DNA of 64,000 nt. It comes from Flavobacterium sp. 102 (GTDB lineage Bacteria > Bacteroidota > Bacteroidia > Flavobacteriales > Flavobacteriaceae). Both the position numbers and the translations under genes were made by a program. Position 1 is the stretch's first letter. The number at the start of each line of letters is the position of its first letter. Below are positions 1-7,643 of this stretch, one piece after another. The stretch is from the NCBI RefSeq assembly GCF_003634615.1, contig NZ_RBKX01000001.1:2914001-2978000 (forward strand). Reading direction: 5' to 3'. A model generated the notes under the pieces. It made no database searches. It was not told the origin of the DNA and saw nothing but the letters and a program-made list of their open reading frames with translations.

Positions 1-2
1 TT

Positions 3-1109
3 ATGGAAGCAAAACATTCAGACGACGTCATCGGTCGTGCCCGAGTACAAGACAGCCCGGAACTCGAAGCCTATTATAAAGAACTCGAAGGTTTTGGCGC
101 TGGTGCGTTATGGACAGTAGCCAACGATATTGAACCTTGGGAACCGAGAAGTTCTTCTGTGCCGATGCTTTGGAAATATGAAGATTTGAGAAGCTTAGTT
201 TTAAAATCCTCCGAACTCGTAACACCGGAACAAGCCGGAAGACGCGTAGTGTATTTGGTCAACGACAAGAGAAAAGATGTTTCCGCTGCTGTTGGTTGGT
301 TGTACACCGGAATCCAAGTCACACGTCCGGGCGAAAGTACTTCGGCTCATCGACATAAAGCTTCTGCCCTACGTTTTATTATGGAAGGCGATAAAGGTTA
401 TACGGTGGTTGATGGTAATAAAATCATGCTCGAAGTGAATGACTTCGTGATTACGCCTAATTCTACTTGGCACGAACACGGTGTAGAAGAAGGCGGGCAA
501 ACTTGCATTTGGCAAGATGGTTTAGATATTCCACTCGTTAATGCTTTAGAAGCCAATGATTATGCGGTGTATGACGGCAAACAACCTTTGATTGCACCGG
601 TAAATCATTTACCGATGTCTTTTGACGGTAATGGTATTGTTCCGGCCGATTTGGTTTGGGACAAGCCTTATTCTCCTCTATTCAAATATTCTTGGAAAAA
701 AGTGTATCCGGCGTTGTTGGAAGCAGCCAAAGTCAATGATGGCAATCCGTTTGACGGAATCATCATGCGTTATTCCAATCCGTTAACCGGTGGTCATGTG
801 ATGCAAACCATGGGCGCATCGATTCAATTGTTACCTGCAGGTTTCAAAGGAAAAGCCCACAAGCATACGGGATCTTTTGTGTACCAATGCGCCAAAGGCA
901 AAGGCTATTCTATCATCAATGGCAAACGTTATGATTGGAAGGAAAGAGACATTTTCTGCGTCCCGTCTTGGGCTTGGCACGAACACCACAATGCTTCCGA
1001 TACCGAAGATGCCTGCTTATTCTCCTTCAATGATTTACCGGTGATTGAGAAACTGGGATTGTATCAGGAAAGAGCATATGAAGAAAACAATGGGCATCAA
1101 TTGATATAG
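3..1109 (+). CDS. Gentisate 1,2-dioxygenase-like bicupin
   Basis: A 368-residue two-cupin protein of the gentisate/salicylate 1,2-dioxygenase family, which opens the ring of gentisate to maleylpyruvate using Fe(II). The N-terminal cupin shows the metal-site stretch SAHRHKASALRFIMEG near residue 115 and a second histidine motif TWHEHGVEEG near 157. The C-terminal cupin repeats the pattern (KAHKHTGSFVYQ, WAWHEHHN). Length matches full-length members, so ATG at 3 is plausible, but the window begins two bases upstream and a slightly longer start cannot be excluded. A fumarylacetoacetase-family hydrolase and a maleate isomerase follow within 4 kb, which supports a ring-cleavage role. The exact substrate (gentisate, salicylate or a relative) is inference. 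Confidence 0.8.
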   Translation: MEAKHSDDVIGRARVQDSPELEAYYKELEGFGAGALWTVANDIEPWEPRSSSVPMLWKYEDLRSLVLKSSELVTPEQAGRRVVYLVNDKRKDVSAAVGWLYTGIQVTRPGESTSAHRHKASALRFIMEGDKGYTVVDGNKIMLEVNDFVITPNSTWHEHGVEEGGQTCIWQDGLDIPLVNALEANDYAVYDGKQPLIAPVNHLPMSFDGNGIVPADLVWDKPYSPLFKYSWKKVYPALLEAAKVNDGNPFDGIIMRYSNPLTGGHVMQTMGASIQLLPAGFKGKAHKHTGSFVYQCAKGKGYSIINGKRYDWKERDIFCVPSWAWHEHHNASDTEDACLFSFNDLPVIEKLGLYQERAYEENNGHQLI

Positions 1110-1207
1110 GAGCAGTTGTTTTCTGCTGTCAGCAACTCTGGTTCCTGCTCTCGCCAGTCGCTGTCCGCTTTGCGAACGAGCTCCAACAATGGCTCCATCA
1201 GGGCTAA
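1110..1207 (+). repeat. Dispersed flavobacterial intergenic repeat, variant copy
   Basis: A GC-richer noncoding block that starts GGAGCAGTTGTTTTCTGCTG and ends near ATCAGGGCTAAA. The same head (GGAGCTATTTCCTGCTTTCC) and tail (ATCAGGGCTAA) occur inverted at 42221-42300 with a different middle. Both copies lie between genes. It resembles a dispersed repeat known from many Flavobacterium genomes; its function is unknown. Confidence 0.5.
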
Positions 1208-1239
1208 AGAAACGAATCATTTTCAGTAAACAAAAAAAC

Positions 1240-1413
1240 ATGAGGAATTTAAAACCATTAATGGGAATCGGAATAGCAATCCTTTTTGTTTTGCTCGGAC
1301 TTTACTTAATTCAAAAAGAAGACAAAACCGCTATTATTGTGGGTTATGCCAACGTCATTTTCTTTTCCGGAATCATTCTGTTAGCAGTAATAAAACTTTT
1401 TAAAAAGCAATAA
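1240..1413 (+). CDS. Small two-helix membrane protein
   Basis: A 57-residue hypothetical protein with two hydrophobic helices (about residues 6-23 and 30-50), a polar turn QKEDKTAI and a lysine-rich tail LFKKQ. An upstream in-frame ATG at 1189 lies inside the dispersed repeat, so ATG at 1240 is the more likely start. It sits 4 bases before the aspartyl protease gene and is probably cotranscribed with it. No recognised family. Confidence 0.5.
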   Translation: MRNLKPLMGIGIAILFVLLGLYLIQKEDKTAIIVGYANVIFFSGIILLAVIKLFKKQ

Positions 1414-1417
1414 ATAC

Positions 1418-2635
1418 ATGAAACTGCTGAGTAACATAATACTTAAAAACATATCGAAGACAAATCTGTTGTTGTTCTTTATTCTTTTGGCGACCAGTAT
1501 TCAAGCACAAGAATTAGCTCTTAACCAAGGAAAAATAAATCAAAAACAGTATTACGAAGAAATCGACTTTGAAATCGTTAATGACAAAATCATCATTCCG
1601 GTAACTATTAATAACAAAACATACAAATTTCTTTTGGATACGGGAGCTCCAAATTTAATTACCAAACGCTTACTAAACGAAATCAGCACAGAAAACCTAA
1701 AAAAAATCCCTGTTTATGATGCCAACAATCAAGTAGACACACTTGAAATGGTTGCCATTAAATCGATTAAATTAAAAAACCTAAACTTTGAAAACAACGT
1801 GGTTTTAACCACCGACTTGGACAATCATTTTATTCTAAAATGTTATAAAATTGATGGGTTTATTGGAAGTAATTTGTTCAAAAATTCAATTCTAAAGATA
1901 AGTCTTAAAAATAAAAAAATTACCATTACTGATAACATTAAGAAGCTACAACTCAAATCAAAACCAAGCAACTTAACATTATTTGGTGACCAAAAATCGC
2001 CATTCATCAAGATAAACTTTACCGGAAATAATAACGAAAAAGGAAGTGAAGATGTCTTAGTAGATACCGGCATGGATGGTTTCTACGAAATTTCAAACCG
2101 AGCCTATTCCGTATTTTCTAAAGAGAATATTTTTGAAGAACTCTCTAAAAGCATGGGAACTTCTAATATTGGTTTATTTGGTGCCGCACCGGTTAAAGAA
2201 CAAATATTGGTAAAACCCTATTTGTTAAAAATAAACGATACTACTTTCGAAAACTTAATCACCAATACTACCGATGACAACAATTCAAGGTTAGGACTGG
2301 ATTTGCTCAAATATGGTGATATTGTAATTGATTTTAAAAATAAAAAATTCTATTTTGAAGCCGATAAAACAGTCACTTTAGATCATAAAGCACCGGTTTA
2401 TTCACCAACAGTAATCGGTCAAAAATTTGTAATAGGTCACGTATGGGACAAGAACTATAAAGACCAACTAAAATTTGGAGATGAAGTCATCAGAATTGAC
2501 AATCACCTATTGAGTGAAATGGATTTTTGTGACATCATTAAACTGAAAAAAAACCTTGACACCCAAAAACCTTATGAAATAGAAGTACGATCTAAAGACA
2601 ATCAAACTAGAACAGTAAAAATAGAAAACAAATGA
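1418..2635 (+). CDS. Retropepsin-like aspartyl protease with PDZ domain
   Basis: A 405-residue exported protein with an N-terminal signal segment (about residues 13-31). It has two aspartyl-protease half-sites, FLLDTGAPNLI with Asp74 and VLVDTGMDGFY with Asp216, the arrangement of a single-chain pepsin-like pair. The C-terminal ~80 residues resemble a PDZ domain (LKFGDEVIRIDNHLL), a combination seen in Bacteroidota aspartyl-protease family proteins. It overlaps the following hydrolase gene by 4 bases (ATGA), so it is translationally coupled to the ring-cleavage genes, though no functional link is evident. Target proteins are unknown. Confidence 0.75.
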   Translation: MKLLSNIILKNISKTNLLLFFILLATSIQAQELALNQGKINQKQYYEEIDFEIVNDKIIIPVTINNKTYKFLLDTGAPNLITKRLLNEISTENLKKIPVYDANNQVDTLEMVAIKSIKLKNLNFENNVVLTTDLDNHFILKCYKIDGFIGSNLFKNSILKISLKNKKITITDNIKKLQLKSKPSNLTLFGDQKSPFIKINFTGNNNEKGSEDVLVDTGMDGFYEISNRAYSVFSKENIFEELSKSMGTSNIGLFGAAPVKEQILVKPYLLKINDTTFENLITNTTDDNNSRLGLDLLKYGDIVIDFKNKKFYFEADKTVTLDHKAPVYSPTVIGQKFVIGHVWDKNYKDQLKFGDEVIRIDNHLLSEMDFCDIIKLKKNLDTQKPYEIEVRSKDNQTRTVKIENK

Positions 2636-3540
2636 AACTACTCACCTACGCCACTCAAGACACTGAACCACGTTTAGGCTTTCTCCACAACAACCAAGTC
2701 ATCGACATGGAAGATTTTGGCGAAATCTCTAATTTCCCGTTACCAAGCGATATGCTCGATTTGATTGATATGGGCATCGAATTGGTAGAAGAATTAAACG
2801 ATATGGTAGCCGATACACCGGAAAACTTCTTCGAAGAAATCGCCTATTCGCTTGACGAAGTGACTCTACTCGCTCCGATTCAAAAACCGAGAAAAAATAT
2901 CATTGGTATTGGTTTGAATTATACGGAACACGTTTCGGAAAGTGCCCGTACTTTAGACACCACCGGAAAGTTACCACAAAAACCAATTATCTTTTCCAAA
3001 CCGCCAACAACGGTTACAGGAACAAATACTGAAGTAATCAAGAACACCAAATTAACCCAACAATTGGATTGGGAAGTGGAATTGGCTGTAGTAATTGGAA
3101 AACACGGCAAATATGTTCCCAAAGCTGATGCGATGGATTATGTTTTTGGTTACACCGTAATTAACGATATTTCGGCACGTGATTGTCGTAGAGAAGGTCA
3201 ATGGATCGTTTCCAAAGGACAAGATACTTTTGCGCCGATGGGACCCATTTTAGTCACCAAAGATGAAATCGAAAACCCACACAACTTGAACTTATCCTTG
3301 AAAGTAAACGGCGTGGAAAAACAAAACTCCAATACTAAATTCTTACTCTTCAACATTAACGATTTGATTGAAGATTTGAGTATCGTATTCACTTTAGAAC
3401 CCGGAGATATCATTGCCACCGGCACTCCGGCGGGCGTTGGTGCCGGTCGTGATCCGCAAGAATGGTTGCATGATGGCGATGTTATTGAAGCTACTGTGGA
3501 AGGCATAGGAACAATTGTAAATACCGTGAAAGAGATTTAA
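2632..3540 (+). CDS. Fumarylacetoacetate hydrolase family protein
   Basis: A 302-residue FAH-family enzyme, of the kind that hydrolyses the C-C bond of acylpyruvates such as fumarylpyruvate or maleylpyruvate. Visible family motifs are IGIGLNYTEHVSES near residue 90, the metal-binding DWEVELAVVIG near 144, GYTVINDISARD near 178, and the C-terminal PGDIIATGTPAGVG. The length fits the FAA hydrolase group rather than the longer true fumarylacetoacetase. Placed with a gentisate-dioxygenase-like gene and a maleate isomerase, it is the likely second step of ring-fission product breakdown. Whether it prefers maleylpyruvate or fumarylpyruvate is not visible. Confidence 0.85.
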   Translation: MKLLTYATQDTEPRLGFLHNNQVIDMEDFGEISNFPLPSDMLDLIDMGIELVEELNDMVADTPENFFEEIAYSLDEVTLLAPIQKPRKNIIGIGLNYTEHVSESARTLDTTGKLPQKPIIFSKPPTTVTGTNTEVIKNTKLTQQLDWEVELAVVIGKHGKYVPKADAMDYVFGYTVINDISARDCRREGQWIVSKGQDTFAPMGPILVTKDEIENPHNLNLSLKVNGVEKQNSNTKFLLFNINDLIEDLSIVFTLEPGDIIATGTPAGVGAGRDPQEWLHDGDVIEATVEGIGTIVNTVKEI

Positions 3541-3545
3541 ACTGA

Positions 3546-4043
3546 ATGAAAGTCAAGTATACTTATGATAAAAAGAAAAGTTTAGAACCTATTCATAAAT
3601 CAAAATGGTTTTATTTAGAAATCTTAATTTTTACATTGTTAGCCCTTTATTTTGTTAAGGAATTTGAATTTTTAATTGGGGTTTTTCTTTTTCTGTCTAT
3701 TCCGTTTTTATTACAAATTACTCTTCATGTAAATTATTATTTTAATGATAAAGACGTAATATTAGAAATTGATTATTCCGAAAAAAAGATTATCCACTAC
3801 AAGAACAATATCAAAGCTGAAATTAACTTTGATGAAATCGAATCAATAGTAAGGTGTCAAGGCAGTAGGTACCAAGAAACATTTGGGAAGCATGTGATAC
3901 CTTCAAATTTTTATAATCACACGGTTATTGTTGGAAAAAACAAAAAGAAAATAAGGTTTTCCGATTTTATTTTAAAAGACTTTGGCTTATTTCCAATCGA
4001 AAAGAAAGTAATAATATTTCCTTTTTTAAATTTAATAAAATGA
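3546..4043 (+). CDS. Hypothetical membrane protein, DUF/PH-like
   Basis: A 165-residue protein with two transmembrane helices (about residues 22-38 and 42-62) followed by a soluble beta-rich segment containing VILEIDYSEKKIIHYKNN. This layout recalls small bacterial proteins with a PH-like domain after two helices, but no family can be named with confidence. It starts 6 bases after the FAH gene and its stop overlaps the start of the maleate isomerase gene by 4 bases, so it belongs to the same operon. It is more AT-rich than its neighbours. Confidence 0.6.
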   Translation: MKVKYTYDKKKSLEPIHKSKWFYLEILIFTLLALYFVKEFEFLIGVFLFLSIPFLLQITLHVNYYFNDKDVILEIDYSEKKIIHYKNNIKAEINFDEIESIVRCQGSRYQETFGKHVIPSNFYNHTVIVGKNKKKIRFSDFILKDFGLFPIEKKVIIFPFLNLIK

Positions 4044-4792
4044 ACAAAACAATTAGAATAGGACAAATAGTGCCATCATCCAACGTAACGATGGAAACCG
4101 AAATACCGGCTATTTTCAGAGCCAGAGAAACCATCCTACCGGAACATTTTACGTTCCACAGCAGTCGCATGCGCATGAAAAAAGTCACCAAAGAAGAACT
4201 AGAAGCGATGGATGCGATGAGTTTAAAATGTGCTCAGGAATTGTCCGATGCACATGTAGATGTGATGGGTTATGCTTGTTTGGTAGCCATTATGAGTATG
4301 GGACGCGGTTACCATTGCGTTTCCGAAGTGAATTTACACCAAGAAACTGTGGCGAATGATTTTCCAACACCTATCGTAACTTCTGCCGGTGCTTTAATTA
4401 ACGGTTTGAAAGTTTTGGGTGCCAAACAAATTTCGATTATTACGCCATATATGCGTCCGTTAACCGATATGGTTGTCGATTATATTGAGCACCAAGGAAT
4501 CAAAGTCAAGCAAAGTATTGCACTCGAAATTCCGGACAACTTGGAAGTAGCTGCACAAAACCCAATGAACTTATTGGAAATCTACAAACAATTGGATTTG
4601 ACTGATGTGGATGTTTTAGTTGCTTCGGCTTGTGTGCAAATGCCTTCTTTGGAAGCGATTGATTTGATTCAGGCTGAATGTGGCATTCCGGTCACTTCTG
4701 CTGCGGTTTGCACGACATATGAAATGATGAAAAAATTGGGTATTGAAGCCAAATCGGCTATTGGTGGAGAATTGTTAAACGGAAAGTACTAG
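4040..4792 (+). CDS. Maleate cis-trans isomerase (Asp/Glu racemase family)
   Basis: A 250-residue member of the maleate isomerase/arylmalonate decarboxylase group. It carries the signature SSNVTMETEIP near residue 13 and the two catalytic cysteines expected for maleate isomerase, Cys80 in GYACLVAIMSMG and Cys198 in ASACVQMPS. Maleate isomerase converts maleate to fumarate. In this cluster it would finish degradation of gentisate-type ring cleavage if the hydrolase releases maleate directly. It begins at an ATGA overlap with the preceding gene. Related racemase-family functions are less likely because both cysteines and the N-terminal signature are present. Confidence 0.8.
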   Translation: MNKTIRIGQIVPSSNVTMETEIPAIFRARETILPEHFTFHSSRMRMKKVTKEELEAMDAMSLKCAQELSDAHVDVMGYACLVAIMSMGRGYHCVSEVNLHQETVANDFPTPIVTSAGALINGLKVLGAKQISIITPYMRPLTDMVVDYIEHQGIKVKQSIALEIPDNLEVAAQNPMNLLEIYKQLDLTDVDVLVASACVQMPSLEAIDLIQAECGIPVTSAAVCTTYEMMKKLGIEAKSAIGGELLNGKY

Positions 4793-4885
4793 AATTATAA
4801 AAAAATTACTGAAAATTATATAACTCTTTCTTTTTAGGCTTGATTATCTTTATGTTATTGAAATAGTAACCTAAAAGTATAGCGT

Positions 4886-5002
4886 ATGAATGGGATTTTC
4901 AAAACATTAATTGCCGGTTACAGTGCCAAAAAATTAGGTGGTGGTTGCATAGGAACCATTATAGTTTTTATAATTATCTACTTTTTGTTAGGCTATTTAT
5001 AA
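4886..5002 (+). CDS. 38-residue membrane peptide upstream of pterin dehydratase
   Basis: A short ORF starting MNGIFKTLIAGYSAKKLGGG and ending with a hydrophobic helix IIVFIIIYFLLGYL. It is basic and glycine-rich before a single transmembrane segment. It ends 17 bases before the pterin dehydratase gene, in the same orientation, suggesting one transcript. The codon pattern and complete reading frame support a real gene, but homology could not be tested. Confidence 0.55.
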   Translation: MNGIFKTLIAGYSAKKLGGGCIGTIIVFIIIYFLLGYL

Positions 5003-5019
5003 ATCGTAATACTAAAATA

Positions 5020-5262
5020 ATGGAGTGGATTGTTAAAGACGGAAAACTAGTCAATACATTTGAATTTAAATCTCAAACAGCATTGGCCGAATTCATATTG
5101 AAAATAGCCAAACAAGCTGATGAAATGGACCATCATCCCGATTATAAAATTTTCAAAGCTTTTACTGTTGAAATCACTTTATTCACCTATAGCAAAAAAG
5201 CCATTACTGAATTGGATCAAACCTTAGCGGCATATATTTCGAATACTTTCTCAGAGCGCTAG
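5020..5262 (+). CDS. Pterin-4a-carbinolamine dehydratase homologue
   Basis: An 80-residue protein of the PCD/DCoH fold, which normally dehydrates 4a-hydroxytetrahydropterin made by aromatic amino acid hydroxylases. The double histidine MDHHPDY (His38, His39) is present. The position normally occupied by the third catalytic histidine (STH in the family) reads LFTY, giving Tyr57, so activity may be reduced or altered. A longer frame begins at 4945, but that start lies inside the upstream small ORF; ATG at 5020 gives the normal family length. No aromatic hydroxylase gene is nearby. Confidence 0.75.
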   Translation: MEWIVKDGKLVNTFEFKSQTALAEFILKIAKQADEMDHHPDYKIFKAFTVEITLFTYSKKAITELDQTLAAYISNTFSER

Positions 5263-5333
5263 GATTAACAATACTAAGGTATTAATTAATAACTAAAGCA
5301 TAAAAAAAGAGAAGGCTTATATTTTTTTTGAGC

Positions 5334-5341
5334 TAAATTTG
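5334..5341 (+). promoter_or_regulatory. -7 box for small RNA A
   Basis: TAAATTTG matches the Bacteroidota -7 consensus TANNTTTG exactly. It ends 7 bases before the first base-paired nucleotide of the small RNA at 5349, placing the start site at the RNA's 5' stem. No convincing -33 TTG at ideal spacing was seen. Confidence 0.55.
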
Positions 5342-5348
5342 ATATTAA

Positions 5349-5478
5349 GACTTTGATTAATTAAAGACCTGAACAGTTGAAAAATTGTTTAATATACCAT
5401 AGTGCTGAAAAGCGCAAAATGGAGGTTATAATAAATCAAAGTCAAAATGAGAGGTCTGTCAAAAGACCTCTTTTTTTT
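5349..5478 (+). ncRNA. Structured small RNA A
   Basis: About 130 nt, no ORF. A 10-bp closing stem pairs 5349-5358 (GACTTTGATT) with 5434-5443 (AATCAAAGTC). Inside are a second stem GACCT/AGGTT, a hairpin AACAGTT-GAAA-AATTGTT and a hairpin GTGCT-GAAA-AGCGC flanked by CCAT/ATGG. An intrinsic terminator with a U tract follows directly. A paralogue with the same architecture, different stem sequences and its own promoter and terminator lies at 6138-6268. Size, closed-rod shape and lineage make a 6S-Flavo type RNA one candidate; the family assignment is a guess. Confidence 0.65.
5450..5478 (+). terminator. Intrinsic terminator of small RNA A
   Basis: Stem AGAGGTCT/AGACCTCT (8 bp, loop of 6) followed by eight T. 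It ends the structured RNA on the + strand. Confidence 0.85.
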
Positions 5479-5621
5479 GGGGTTTGAATTCGCTGAAACT
5501 AATTTCAAAAAAATCAAGTAACAAAACAGTAAACCGGTCAGTGAATATTTAACTTCAAAGTAACAACTCCTAATCTCCTTTTTTGTAAATTAGAAGTTTT
5601 TAAAACTAAAATAACTACTAT

Positions 5622-6032
5622 ATGAAAAGAAGAGCAACTGCCGTTTGGAACGGCTCAGGCAAAGACGGAAAAGGACATTTAACCACACAAAGTACCGTAT
5701 TAAATCAGACACAATATTCCTTTGGCTCTAGATTTGAAGAAGGAATCGGAACCAATCCAGAAGAATTAGTTGGCGCAGCACATGCAGGTTGTTTTTCAAT
5801 GAAACTGGCCTTCAACTTACAAGAAGCAGGTTTCACACCAACCGAATTAAAAACCAATTGCGAGATTGTTTTTGAAGACGGATCCATTGTAGCATCAAAT
5901 CTTACTTTGACCGCAACTGTTGACGGAATTTCAAAAGATAAATTCGACGAATTGGTAAAAGATGCTGAAACAAATTGTCCAATTTCAAAATTACTAAATA
6001 CCAAAATCAGCGTCAGTCATACGCTTAACTAA
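5622..6032 (+). CDS. OsmC family peroxiredoxin
   Basis: A 136-residue cytoplasmic OsmC/Ohr-fold protein that uses two cysteines to reduce organic hydroperoxides. The peroxidatic cysteine is Cys57 in GAAHAGCFSMKLAF and the resolving cysteine Cys119 in ETNCPISKLLN, both at family positions. The SRFEEGIGTNPEELVGA segment is typical of OsmC rather than Ohr. It is monocistronic, flanked on both sides by the paired small RNAs on the same strand. Confidence 0.9.
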   Translation: MKRRATAVWNGSGKDGKGHLTTQSTVLNQTQYSFGSRFEEGIGTNPEELVGAAHAGCFSMKLAFNLQEAGFTPTELKTNCEIVFEDGSIVASNLTLTATVDGISKDKFDELVKDAETNCPISKLLNTKISVSHTLN

Positions 6033-6126
6033 TAATCTCAAAAAAGACATCAAATTTACACTACTAAAGCAAAGTTAAATGAGTGTTAAAGTCCTTATTT
6101 TAAAATAATTGCATTTAAAAATTAAG

Positions 6127-6134
6127 TACATTTG
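6127..6134 (+). promoter_or_regulatory. -7 box for small RNA B
   Basis: TACATTTG fits TANNTTTG exactly and ends 3 bases before the closing stem of small RNA B. A TTG at 6109-6111 could be the -33 element, though 15 bases of spacing is short. Confidence 0.55.
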
Positions 6135-6137
6135 AAT

Positions 6138-6268
6138 ATGATTTTGATTAATTACTTGAAGGTCTCAAAGAGAGAATTCAATAGTTGGATGCATCAAGTG
6201 GTGCAAGTTAATAATGATAAATCAAAATCATAAAATTGAGGAGGTCTGAAAAGACCTCCTATTTTATT
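6138..6268 (+). ncRNA. Structured small RNA B, paralogue of RNA A
   Basis: A 12-bp closing stem pairs 6138-6149 (ATGATTTTGATT) with 6220-6231 (AATCAAAATCAT). As in RNA A, the stem is followed by AATTA on the 5' side and AATAA-type sequence on the 3' side, then an inner stem (ACTTG/CAAGT) and two hairpins (TCTC-AAA-GAGA within GAA/TTC, and GCATC-AAGT-GGTGC). A terminator with the same GGTCT/AGACC core ends it. Base changes in the outer and inner stems relative to RNA A are compensatory, which argues for selection on structure. Confidence 0.65.
6239..6268 (+). terminator. Intrinsic terminator of small RNA B
   Basis: Stem AGGAGGTCT/AGACCTCCT (9 bp) with a GAAA tetraloop, then ATTTTATTT. It closely resembles the terminator of small RNA A. 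Confidence 0.75.
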
Positions 6269-6283
6269 TAATTACCAAAACAC

Positions 6284-6313
6284 TTAAAAGAAAAAGCCGC
6301 TAAAAGCGGCTCT
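6284..6313 (-). terminator. Terminator of the leftward carboxypeptidase-regulatory-like gene
   Basis: Stem AGCCGC/GCGGCT with a short A-rich loop; on the minus strand it is followed by a T-rich run. It lies 20 bases downstream of the stop at 6334. A similar hairpin occurs at 15603-15626. Confidence 0.75.
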
Positions 6314-6333
6314 CCAAATGGCATCATAGTTTT

Positions 6334-7254
6334 TTAAGCTACTTCTTGAGCATTACTATTCACTGATTCCATCACAATACTAACATCTGTTCGCTCTGTT
6401 GCAGTAACAGCAACTATAGTTCTAGTATCGGCATATCCCGGTTTTTTAACAATAACAGTATACATACCACTGTCAATGTCTTTTATCTCAAAACCACCAT
6501 TATTAGTTGTTTTACGGCTAAATGCAGTATCTTCAATAGCAACATCAACTTTATTCAACGGATAACCTTCCGCATCAGTAACAATGCCTCTTATTGCAAT
6601 CGTGCGATAACCTGGTCTTATGATTTTTCTACTTGAATAATAAGTAGAATAAAACTCCAAATCGCTAAACTGAAGCATATTAACCAAAGCATCCATTTTT
6701 TTTAAAACTACATCACAACTTGCAAAAAGTTGACTCATTTCACTTGTTGCCTGTTTGCGCTCTACTATTCCGGCTCTAGGCTTAGGGATATAAGATGTGT
6801 ATTCACTAATACTATCATCTAATGAATCTAACATCACATTATCTACACCATAATCCGATAAATTAGCCAATAACGAACTTCCTTTACCGTGAATGTATTG
6901 GCAAATGTCAGCACATATAGTATCGGGCTTCTTAATTAAATTACTAATGCGCTGATACATTTCTTCTCGTAAAACTACATCATCAATGTTGATGGCGTAA
7001 GCCTTAATTCTAGTAGCAACATCAATAGCCTTTCTTGTCAAGGCTAGTTTAAGGTCGTCTTTTACAATTCTGTAACCAACCCGATTAGTGGTTTGACTTT
7101 CGCTGAGTTGTCTAATGTCCGCAACACTTTTGGTAAACGTAACAAGTTTTGCCTCAAACTCAGGCATACTGGCTATAATAGCCGCTGGTACTGTTGCAAG
7201 AAAATCTTCTACAACATAGTACATTGAGCGTTTTCGCTCTTGTAATTGATTCAT
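6334..7254 (-). CDS. Carboxypeptidase-regulatory-like domain protein
   Basis: A 306-residue protein with a helical N-terminal two-thirds (about residues 1-215, no recognised family) and a C-terminal beta-sandwich of the carboxypeptidase regulatory-like type (IRGIVTDAEGYPLNKVDVAIED through SGMYTVIVKKPGY). No signal peptide is visible, so it may be cytoplasmic. An in-frame ATG 45 bases upstream (7299) would add MNPKSLNVNLLILKI; the internal start MNQLQERKRS is preferred because it begins the charged helical region. Similar proteins are common in Flavobacteriaceae and have no established role. Confidence 0.6.
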   Translation of the reverse strand: MNQLQERKRSMYYVVEDFLATVPAAIIASMPEFEAKLVTFTKSVADIRQLSESQTTNRVGYRIVKDDLKLALTRKAIDVATRIKAYAINIDDVVLREEMYQRISNLIKKPDTICADICQYIHGKGSSLLANLSDYGVDNVMLDSLDDSISEYTSYIPKPRAGIVERKQATSEMSQLFASCDVVLKKMDALVNMLQFSDLEFYSTYYSSRKIIRPGYRTIAIRGIVTDAEGYPLNKVDVAIEDTAFSRKTTNNGGFEIKDIDSGMYTVIVKKPGYADTRTIVAVTATERTDVSIVMESVNSNAQEVA

Positions 7255-7643
7255 AATTTTTAATATTAATAGGTTAACATTCAGTGATTTGGGATTCACT
7301 CAAGCCAAAGTTATAAAAATATTTCCCTACGAAACAACACAAAAACATCAGAAAATACATTTTTATTAAATAATTAATATTTCTTACAAATCATTAATAA
7401 TTTCATTTTACACAAATCAATAACGTTCTCATTTTTAAAATATTCTCATTAAAATGTAAGATTTATTGACCAAGACAATTACTACAAAATAATATTCTAA
7501 TGACTCCAATTAACATTTTTTCAAAAAAAACGCCACCAAATCACCCGAAAACAAAATTTATATAGTAAAATAATTACTTTTAAATATATTCAAACTACCA
7601 CTTCTTACCATAAGAATCTGATTAACAACAAATAAACACTAGC
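7255..7643. other. AT-rich intergenic region upstream of cas1
   Basis: A very AT-rich divergent spacer between the leftward regulatory-like-domain gene and rightward cas1. It must hold both promoters, but no clear TTG/TANNTTTG pair was found. TACTTTTA near 7575 is the best -7 candidate for cas1. No ORF or repeat was seen. Confidence 0.4.
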
